NCBI GenBank assembly: GCA_944381495.1
Contig: CALWLJ010000005.1
Span: 62,001-126,000 of the forward strand
DNA length: 64,000 nt
Origin: an uncultured Mediterraneibacter sp.
Lineage (GTDB): Bacteria; Bacillota; Clostridia; Lachnospirales; Lachnospiraceae
Direction of reading: 5' to 3'
Part shown: piece by piece, positions 57,563 through 64,000 of the stretch
How the letters are laid out: each line of letters opens with the position of its first letter
Numbering within the stretch: the stretch's first letter is position 1
Made by a program: the position numbers and the translations under genes
Notes under the pieces: generated by a model
Told to the model about the DNA's origin: nothing
Seen by the model: the letters and a program-made list of their open reading frames with translations, nothing else
Databases searched by the model: none

Positions 57563-58369
57563 TCAGTTCATGCGTCGGAATTCCATCGGAGTGAATCCGG
57601 TCATTTTTTTAAATACCGCAATAAAATGGCTGGCGTCTGAGAACCCGGTCTTGCGGGCAATGTCCTGGATTTCCAGTCTGGGGTTCGTGATGAGCAGCTG
57701 TTTCGCCTTCCCGATCCTGCAGGAGGTCAGATATTCATAAGTAGAGCATCCCAGAAATCTCCGGAACAACCGGGAAAGATACTGGGGTGTGATAAACACC
57801 ATCCTGCTTAGTTCTTCTACGGTAAGAGCGAGGGAGTAGTTGCTTTCGATTTCCCGGATTACCGGATCTACATAGCGCTGATACAGAGGATCCTCTGCGG
57901 TCTGTTCCGCGGAGGATCTTTCTGTAAAATACACAATCAGCCGATAGCATTCGACAGAAAGGGCGGCTTCGTCTGCAGGTGAAGCAGAGCAGATGCCAAG
58001 ACAGACGGAGATCAGCTCGGAAATCCGTTTTCCCTGCTCTGGCCCGGTCAGAATAAAACGGCGGTTCCCCAGCATTTGTGGAAGAGCGTTCTCTGCTGTG
58101 CCGGTAAAAGTGGCGAACAGAGTGTACCATTCGTCAGTGGTTTTCTCGTAGGAATGCCGGACAAAGGGGGCGATGAGCATCCCCTCCTGTTCCTTCAGAG
58201 TAAAATGCCGGCCGTCAATTTCAACCTTTCCGGCTCCGGTCTCGGTCTGGATATAATGATAATAGGGATAGCCTCTGGGCCGGTTGACCCGGTCCTGTTT
58301 CCATCCGTTTCCGAGAGAATCAAATGTAAATGGTTCACTGACAGGAGTATTCCTGAAAATAATAGACAT
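57563..58369 (-). CDS. AraC-family transcriptional regulator
   Basis: 268 residues: an N-terminal cupin-like sensor (HYIQTETGAGKVEIDG, PFVRHSYEKT) and a C-terminal pair of helix-turn-helix motifs (LSRMVFITPQYLSRLFRRFLG, IQDIARKTGFSDASHFIAVFKKMTGFTPMEFRR). It is divergent from the beta-galactosidase gene 161 nt away, whose -35 box is poor, so it is likely an activator of lacZ and perhaps the following ABC genes in response to a sugar. Confidence 0.92.
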   Translation of the reverse strand: MSIIFRNTPVSEPFTFDSLGNGWKQDRVNRPRGYPYYHYIQTETGAGKVEIDGRHFTLKEQEGMLIAPFVRHSYEKTTDEWYTLFATFTGTAENALPQMLGNRRFILTGPEQGKRISELISVCLGICSASPADEAALSVECYRLIVYFTERSSAEQTAEDPLYQRYVDPVIREIESNYSLALTVEELSRMVFITPQYLSRLFRRFLGCSTYEYLTSCRIGKAKQLLITNPRLEIQDIARKTGFSDASHFIAVFKKMTGFTPMEFRRMN

Positions 58370-58476
58370 AGCATATCACCTGTTTCGAAATATTATATTC
58401 TTTAGCTTAACATATCATACACCTGTCTGTCTATTTCCTTTATAATAATCTCAAAAGCAGCCATTGTACATACGTT

Positions 58477-58504
58477 TTCCAACCCCGCGGCGGGGAAGTT
58501 GGAA
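58477..58504 (+). promoter_or_regulatory. Hairpin in the lacZ leader
   Basis: TTCCAACCCCGC and GGCGGGGAAGTTGGAA fold into a GC-rich hairpin with a small bulge, 27 nt before the lacZ start and about 30 nt after a TATAAT (58442-58447) with no good -35. No T-run follows, so it is more likely an mRNA-stability or translation element than a terminator. Confidence 0.5.
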
Positions 58505-58530
58505 CACAGGATTGAAAGGAGAAACTGGCA

Positions 58531-61500
58531 ATGAAAGAATTTGATTACAGGAAGGTAAAGGATCCGGAGTATTTCCGTGACGGAAGGCTGGACGCACATT
58601 CGGATCATATCTGTTATGCTTCGCCGGAGGAGGCAGACATAAAGGAAAGCAGCTTCCGGGAAAGTCTGAATGGGCTCTGGAAGTTTCATTATGGGAGGAA
58701 TTATGAGAGTACCATATCGGGATTTGAGAAAGAGGAGTATGACTGTCGTTTTTGGGAAGATATCCGTGTGCCCGCTCATATCCAGTTGGAGGGATATGAT
58801 GCGCCTCAGTATGCTAACGTGCAGTATCCATGGGAAGGACATGAGGAAGTCCGTCCGGGGGAGATCCCGGAGACGTTCAATCCGGTGGCAAGCTATGTGA
58901 AGTATTTCCACGTGCCGGAGCGGATGAAGAAAAAGAGACTGTTCCTGTCTGTACAGGGCGCTGAGAGTGGGATGGCTCTCTGGCTGAACGGGCAGTTTCT
59001 GGGATACAGCGAAGATACATTTACCCCGTCAGAGTTTGAACTCACAGAGTATGTGAAGGATGGGGAAAACAAACTGGCTGTTCAGGTATTTAAATGGACG
59101 TCAGGCAGCTGGTGTGAAGATCAGGATTTCTTCCGTTTCTCAGGAATATATCGGGATGTATACTTGTATACAGTGCCGGACGTCCATATCAGAGACATGA
59201 GGATCCGCGCTCTGGCGGATGAGACCCTGGAGAAAGCATCTCTGGAACTGCAGACGGATACCTGGGGAACGGGTACGGCCCGGATCACTTTGTCTTATCA
59301 AGGGACGGTCTGTGTGAAAGATGAGAAAAAACTGGGCGGCCGAGATACTTTTGTATGGGAGATTGACAGGCCGGCTCTCTGGAGCGCCGAGGATCCTCAG
59401 CTCTATGATCTGACCGTTGAAGTATATGATGAGAGACAGATCCTCCAGGAAGTGATCCCTGAGAAAGTGGGATTCCGCCGGTTTGAGATGAAGGACAGCA
59501 TCATGACGCTGAATGGCAGAAGGGTCGTGTTCCGCGGGGTGAACCGTCATGAGTTCAGTTCTGCCTCCGGGCGGTGCGTAGCAGAGGAGGAATTGATCCG
59601 TGATCTGAAGACTATGAAACAGAACAATATCAATGCGATCCGGACCTGCCATTATCCGGACGGCTCTCTGCTGTACAGACTGTGCGATGAACTGGGGCTT
59701 TATCTGATCGATGAGACCAATCTGGAAACACACGGCACCTGGGATATGGTCGGAGCGTCCGGGGATATCTCCGGAGTAGTGCCCTGCGACAGACCGGAAT
59801 GGCTCGGACTGGTGCTGGATCGGGCTGAGTCCATGTATCAGAGGGATAAGAACCACCCGTCCATTCTGATCTGGTCATGCGGCAACGAGTCCTACGGCGG
59901 AAAAGATATTTATGAGATGTCACGGTTTTTCCACAGGGAAGATCCCTTCCGTCTGGTTCACTACGAGGGTGTCTTCCATGACAGACGCTACAATGACACA
60001 AGCGATATGGAGAGTCAGATGTATCCGTCAGTTGAGTCCATCAAGACATTTCTGTCCGAGAACCGGGACAAGCCGTTTATCTGCTGCGAATATACCCATG
60101 CGATGGGAAATTCCTGCGGAGCCATGCACAAATATACAGATCTGACAGACACAGAGCCGTTGTATCAGGGTGGTTTTATCTGGGATTATATCGACCAGAC
60201 TCTTTATAAAAAGGACCGCTACGGGAAAGAATATCAGGCTTACGGAGGGGACTTCGGGGACCGTCCTACAGACTATGAGTTCAGCGCAAATGGCATCGTA
60301 TACGGCAAAGACAGGTTGCCGTCTCCCAAAATGCAGGAGGTTAAGTTCAATTACCAGAGTATCACGGCACAGGTATCCAGGGATAAGGTGCATGTGATCA
60401 ACAAAAACCTTTTTACCGGTACAGATGCCTTCCGGTGTGTCGTGACAGTGAACAGAGACGGAAAACAGATACGCAGTAAGGATATGGAGACTGCAGTTGA
60501 ACCTCTCAGAGAGAAAACCTATGATCTTCCCCTGCCTGTAGAAACAGTTCCGGGAGAGTATACAGTGACCGTATCTTTCCGATTGAAGAAAGATACACCA
60601 TGGGCTGAAGCGGGACACGAGATCGCGTTCGGACAGTATGTGTATATGGTAGAAAACGGGAGCGCGGCGGAGAAATGCAGAGAAAACAGTGGTGAAATCC
60701 AGGTGATCAGGAGCGCCCACAATACAGGAGTGCGGGGAAGTCATTTCGAAGTTATGTTTTCAAATTTGAACGGCGGACTTGTATCCTATAAATATGGAGG
60801 AAAGGAAATGCTGGAGGCTATCCCGAAGCCCAACTTCTGGAGGGCTCCTACAGACAATGACAACGGAAGCCTGATGCCTGCCCGCTGCGCCCAGTGGAAG
60901 ATCGCCAGCCTGTATCTGTCCCACAAGGACCATCGGGATCATGCGGACGTACCAGCGAGGATGCCTGTATTGGAAGAGAGGGAGAATTCCGCTGTCATTA
61001 CATATTCTTATATCATGCCCACCAGCCCGGCGTCAGAATGTACGCTTTCCTATGAGGTGTTCGGAGACGGAAGAGTAAAGACCACGCTGACTTATGATCC
61101 GGTAAAGGGACTGGGAGATATGCCGGAGTTCGGTGTCCTCTTTAAACTCAGCGCAGATTATGATCATCTGGAGTGGTACGGCATGGGACCGGCGGAGACA
61201 TATGCAGACCGGCAAAGGGGCGCAAAGCTGGGAATCTACCGCAATCTTGTGAAAGACAATATGGCCTCCTACATCGTGCCCCAGGAGTGCGGCGCGAAGA
61301 CCGGCGTCAGGTATGCAAAGGTGACAGACCGCAGGGGAAGAGGGATGCTCTTTGAGATGGATGAGAAGAGCGGCCCCATGATGTTCTCCGCTCTCCCCTG
61401 GACGCCCCATGAGATCGAGAACGCAAGACACCCCTTTGAACTTCCGGAAGTTCATTATACCGTAGTCCGTGCAGCCCTCGGGCAGATGGGGATCGGAGGA

Positions 61501-61590
61501 GATGACAGCTGGGGAGCAAGACCACATCCGGAATATCTGCTGGATACGGACAGGAAAATGGAGTTTGTATTTTCCTTCCGGGGAATCTAG
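58531..61590 (+). CDS. lacZ: Beta-galactosidase, GH2 family
   Basis: Hydrolyses lactose and other beta-galactosides. 1019 residues, the LacZ length. Domains in order: sugar-binding jelly roll, immunoglobulin-like domain, TIM barrel, second immunoglobulin-like domain and the C-terminal beta-sandwich (bgal small chain). The acid/base is E453 in CGNESYGG and the nucleophile E520 in CCEYTHAMGN. There is no signal peptide, so it acts on imported sugar. GAAAGGAGAAACTGGC precedes the ATG. The next genes encode a sugar ABC importer, the probable source of its substrate. Confidence 0.95.
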   Translation: MKEFDYRKVKDPEYFRDGRLDAHSDHICYASPEEADIKESSFRESLNGLWKFHYGRNYESTISGFEKEEYDCRFWEDIRVPAHIQLEGYDAPQYANVQYPWEGHEEVRPGEIPETFNPVASYVKYFHVPERMKKKRLFLSVQGAESGMALWLNGQFLGYSEDTFTPSEFELTEYVKDGENKLAVQVFKWTSGSWCEDQDFFRFSGIYRDVYLYTVPDVHIRDMRIRALADETLEKASLELQTDTWGTGTARITLSYQGTVCVKDEKKLGGRDTFVWEIDRPALWSAEDPQLYDLTVEVYDERQILQEVIPEKVGFRRFEMKDSIMTLNGRRVVFRGVNRHEFSSASGRCVAEEELIRDLKTMKQNNINAIRTCHYPDGSLLYRLCDELGLYLIDETNLETHGTWDMVGASGDISGVVPCDRPEWLGLVLDRAESMYQRDKNHPSILIWSCGNESYGGKDIYEMSRFFHREDPFRLVHYEGVFHDRRYNDTSDMESQMYPSVESIKTFLSENRDKPFICCEYTHAMGNSCGAMHKYTDLTDTEPLYQGGFIWDYIDQTLYKKDRYGKEYQAYGGDFGDRPTDYEFSANGIVYGKDRLPSPKMQEVKFNYQSITAQVSRDKVHVINKNLFTGTDAFRCVVTVNRDGKQIRSKDMETAVEPLREKTYDLPLPVETVPGEYTVTVSFRLKKDTPWAEAGHEIAFGQYVYMVENGSAAEKCRENSGEIQVIRSAHNTGVRGSHFEVMFSNLNGGLVSYKYGGKEMLEAIPKPNFWRAPTDNDNGSLMPARCAQWKIASLYLSHKDHRDHADVPARMPVLEERENSAVITYSYIMPTSPASECTLSYEVFGDGRVKTTLTYDPVKGLGDMPEFGVLFKLSADYDHLEWYGMGPAETYADRQRGAKLGIYRNLVKDNMASYIVPQECGAKTGVRYAKVTDRRGRGMLFEMDEKSGPMMFSALPWTPHEIENARHPFELPEVHYTVVRAALGQMGIGGDDSWGARPHPEYLLDTDRKMEFVFSFRGI

Positions 61591-61769
61591 GGCTTTGTAC
61601 AGAAAAAACAACAAGGTTACAAATGGAACTTGAAACGTTTTATGGAATTTTGATATAAAATCATTGAAAACACCTTCTGAATTGTATGAAATAACGGCGA
61701 CACTTGAAAAATATTGCAGATTTTTATGTCAAATTAACAATATATATAAAAAATAAAACAATAAAGTGA

Positions 61770-61799
61770 TTGAAAATATGTCCCTCAGGGGAATATAAT
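61770..61799 (+). promoter_or_regulatory. Promoter of the sugar-binding lipoprotein gene
   Basis: TTGAAA (61770-61775), 18 nt, TATAAT (61794-61799), giving a short leader before AGAAGGAGG. It shows the ABC genes can be expressed apart from lacZ; the 236-nt gap is otherwise AT-rich. Confidence 0.6.
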
Positions 61800-61826
61800 T
61801 GACAAAATTCAGAAGGAGGATACGAT

Positions 61827-63116
61827 ATGAAAAAGAAAGTACTTAGTGTTCTGCTCGCAGCAGTTATGGCAATGAGCCTGGCAGCATGTGGAAGCAGTGG
61901 TGGCGGAAACAGCACTGACGGTTCGGATGACAGCAGCACAGGCGGCGGACAGTACGATGGCGTAGAGCTTACATACTGGTCCATGTGGTCTAACACAGAG
62001 CCGCAGGGAAAGGTGCTTCAGGAAGCGGTCAATGCATGGATGGAAGAGACCGGAGCAAATGTTACGATTGAGTGGAAAGGCCGTGACATTAAGAATATTC
62101 TCGCCTCTGCATTGGAGTCAGAGGAACAGATCGATCTCTTTGAAGACGGATACGAGAGGATCACTTCAACTTATGTTAAGTATGTTGCAGATCTGACGGC
62201 AATGGCTGAAGAGGCAGGATATGCTGATCAGAGCTTTGCAGTATTCAATGACTGGGCGACAGAGCAGGCAGGATTCCTTCCGTGTATTACAGAGCAGCCG
62301 CAGGTTGGAGGCGTTTTCTATAATCAGGATATCTTCGATGATGCGGGGGTAGACGCTCCGGCAACATGGACAGAGTTCCTTGAGGTATGCCAGACACTGA
62401 AAGACGCTGGATATGCGCCGATGGCTCTTGACAGCACATACGCACCGTTCTTCTTCGGATATCATCTTGCAAGATATATCGGACAGGATGCGACATCAGA
62501 GCTTGCGAAATCCGGCGGCTGGAGCAGCAACCCGCTCGTGGCTCAGGCTGCACAGGATATGATCGATTTTGTGAAAGCAGGATACCTTGTAGACGGCGCA
62601 CCGGACGAGTACCCGGCAAGCCAGAACAAGATGGCTCTTGGTGATCCGCAGGCAGCAATGGTTGTTTGTGCAAACTATGTAACATCTGAGGTTAACAAAA
62701 CGGCAGGCGAAGAGCTGAACTGGGGACTGTTCAACTACCCGTCAGTTGAAGGCGCGGCAGACGGAGTGGACCAGACAGCTGCATACACAGGCTGCAACTC
62801 TATCGCGATCACAAATTACAGTGAGAACCAGCAGGCGGCGTTTGACCTTGCTTTATTCATCACATCAGGCGAATATGATCAGCAGATGGCTGATACAGCA
62901 GGACAGATTCCGGCTGATCCGTCCAACACAGCTCCGGCTTCACAGACAGGAACTGTAGAGGCGCTTAATGCTGCCCAGTCTTCACTGGTTTGGAATATGG
63001 GACTTAATGCAAATGCTGACCTGACTTCTTCAATTCAGGAAGTTGTAGTTCAGCTGTATGAAGGTCAATTTGCTACAGGAGAGGATTTTGCAGCAGCTCT
63101 GGACGCATTATATTAA
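61827..63116 (+). CDS. Sugar ABC transporter substrate-binding lipoprotein
   Basis: 429 residues. Signal peptide with lipobox LAAC (lipidated C21), a Gly/Ser-rich linker, then a family 1 extracellular solute-binding domain (VELTYWSMWSNTEPQGKVLQEAVNAW at about 50-75 is the typical beginning). It should bind an oligosaccharide at the cell surface and pass it to the adjacent permeases. Its place next to lacZ suggests a galactoside, which is inference. It is followed by a hairpin that likely makes it more abundant than the permease. Confidence 0.9.
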   Translation: MKKKVLSVLLAAVMAMSLAACGSSGGGNSTDGSDDSSTGGGQYDGVELTYWSMWSNTEPQGKVLQEAVNAWMEETGANVTIEWKGRDIKNILASALESEEQIDLFEDGYERITSTYVKYVADLTAMAEEAGYADQSFAVFNDWATEQAGFLPCITEQPQVGGVFYNQDIFDDAGVDAPATWTEFLEVCQTLKDAGYAPMALDSTYAPFFFGYHLARYIGQDATSELAKSGGWSSNPLVAQAAQDMIDFVKAGYLVDGAPDEYPASQNKMALGDPQAAMVVCANYVTSEVNKTAGEELNWGLFNYPSVEGAADGVDQTAAYTGCNSIAITNYSENQQAAFDLALFITSGEYDQQMADTAGQIPADPSNTAPASQTGTVEALNAAQSSLVWNMGLNANADLTSSIQEVVVQLYEGQFATGEDFAAALDALY

Positions 63117-63134
63117 GATCGAGTTCTTTACCCG

Positions 63135-63166
63135 GAGGTGACGCTGAAACAGCGTCACCTCATTTT
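63135..63166 (+). terminator. Attenuating hairpin between binding protein and permease
   Basis: GAGGTGACGCTG-AAA-CAGCGTCACCTC, perfect 12-bp stem, followed by ATTTTTC. It lies inside the operon 20 nt after the stop and 20 nt before the permease, so partial read-through and 3'-end protection of the binding-protein mRNA are expected. Confidence 0.8.
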
Positions 63167-63185
63167 TCAGAGAGGTGTCTACAAA

Positions 63186-64000
63186 ATGAAAAAAAGAAAA
63201 GCGTTTATCATAGCATTTATTCTTCCCTGTGTCTTGAGCCTTTTGATCATGTATTTATATCCGATCGTCCGCACGGTGATCATGAGTTTCTTCGGGATCG
63301 AGAGCGTGACATCCGATATATCTGAGTGGTCGTTCAACGGGATAGACAACTACATAAAGCTGTTTGAGAGCCCGACCTTTCAGAGAGCGATGACGAACAT
63401 GCTTCTGATCTGGCTGGTGGGAGGAATCATCGTACTTGCATTTGCGCTTCTGTTTGCGGTCATCCTTACAAGCGGTATCCGCTTTAAGAAATTTTTCCGT
63501 GCGGCGATCTATCTGCCGAATATCATAAGCGCCGTTGCTCTGGCGACGATGTGGATCCAGTACATTTACAACCAGGATTATGGTATGCTCAATCAGATCC
63601 TTGAGGCTTTGGGGCTGGAAGGAAAAAGATGGCTCGGAACAGATATGAAGTTCTGGTCAATGCTGGTTGCATTCTCTTTCGGAGCGGTAGGATACTATAT
63701 GCTGATCTTTATCAGCGGCATAGAGCGTATTCCCGAGGATCTGTATGAGGCGGCGACTATCGACGGAGCCAACAAGATACAGCAGTTCGGGAGCCTTACA
63801 CTGCCTTTGCTCCGCGGTATTTTTAAGACAAACATCACATTCTGGAGCGTCAACTGTATCACCTTTTTCCTCTGGTCTAAGATGTTCTCTCCCATCAGTA
63901 CCGAGACGTCGACGATCGTACCGGTTGTATATCTGTATGATATCGTGTTCGGCACACAGGGAAATGCTCAGAGGGATGCAGGCGCCGGAGCGGCCGTCGG
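63186..64000 (+). CDS. Sugar ABC transporter permease (3' partial)
   Basis: Open from ATG 63186 through the right edge, 271 codons seen. First helix FIIAFILPCVLSLLIMYLYP, then several more, and the ATPase-coupling EAA loop EAATIDGANKIQQFGSLTLPLL (at about 185-206, written in parts: EAATIDGAN, QQFGSLTLP). It is a CUT1-type MalF-like subunit; a MalG-like partner is expected next. The ribosome binding site is AGAGAGGTG. Confidence 0.9.
   Translation, partial: MKKRKAFIIAFILPCVLSLLIMYLYPIVRTVIMSFFGIESVTSDISEWSFNGIDNYIKLFESPTFQRAMTNMLLIWLVGGIIVLAFALLFAVILTSGIRFKKFFRAAIYLPNIISAVALATMWIQYIYNQDYGMLNQILEALGLEGKRWLGTDMKFWSMLVAFSFGAVGYYMLIFISGIERIPEDLYEAATIDGANKIQQFGSLTLPLLRGIFKTNITFWSVNCITFFLWSKMFSPISTETSTIVPVVYLYDIVFGTQGNAQRDAGAGAAV

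Noticed and set aside
61626..61648. TTGAAACGTTTTATGG considered as a CcpA cre site before the sugar-binding gene
   Set aside because: It lacks the correct one-base spacing around the central CG of a cre box and matches poorly; a weak LacI-type dyad is possible but not supported.

Overview
The window looks like a chromosomal segment of a low-to-mid GC anaerobic Firmicute, most likely a Lachnospiraceae-type gut Clostridium. This is inferred from class III fructose-bisphosphatase, HPr kinase, long-form Hpf, rubredoxin, DUF3737, DUF2325 and DUF4179 genes, a HIS6-type HisA, strong AGGAGG ribosome binding sites and several TTG/GTG starts. I see no rRNA, tRNA, CRISPR array, prophage or intact insertion sequence. 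Both edges cut a gene: ftsH at the left and a sugar ABC permease at the right.

Layout. 1-6.3 kb: ftsH (partial), uvrC, hprK and a ROK glucokinase, then a strong bidirectional terminator. 6.3-12.4 kb: a class A penicillin-binding protein with a Gly/Asn/Thr-rich tail, a YigZ-family gene, hpf and typA. 12.7-18.6 kb: an SSB-like protein, dapB, class III fbp, a short group-2 sigma-70 factor, a small repeat lipoprotein and a eukaryotic-type hisA. 19-25.3 kb: secA, prfB with its programmed frameshift, homoserine dehydrogenase and an ApgM-type gene often proposed as homoserine kinase. 25.4-34.7 kb: XRE regulator, CYTH protein, DJ-1 protein, then the proteostasis block tig, clpP, clpX, lon, engB and an AI-2E-family permease.

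34.9-40.8 kb: rubredoxin, then an orphan ECF transporter (S component, fused double ATPase, EcfT) followed by a PHP-domain protein and an RpiR regulator. A 12-nt motif is shared by the transporter promoter and the regulator promoter. 40.9-50.9 kb: FliB-like methylase, DUF3737, DUF2325, S1-domain protein, CBS-type pyrophosphatase, flavin reductase, a DUF4179 anti-sigma/ECF sigma pair, a decayed small-gene pair that may be a toxin-antitoxin remnant, and enolase. Fur-like boxes plus a GTTAG-N6-CTAAC dyad lie before both DUF2325 and eno. 51-55 kb: two tandem MerR-RDD genes, each broken by a different mutation, divergent from an MFS transporter. 55-64 kb: DUF368 transporter, SPASM radical SAM maturase, AraC regulator, GH2 beta-galactosidase and a CUT1-type sugar ABC transporter.

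Most of the window is housekeeping and I found no clearly new multi-gene system. The features most worth a second look are a predicted leaderless uvrC promoter, a dispersed palindromic repeat family (near-identical copies at 35.3 and 47.2 kb), large multi-hairpin elements at 4.1, 18.6 and 43.7 kb, the shared RpiR motif, the metal-type promoter signature, and the decay of the MerR-RDD pair. All names come from reading the sequence; no database search was run.
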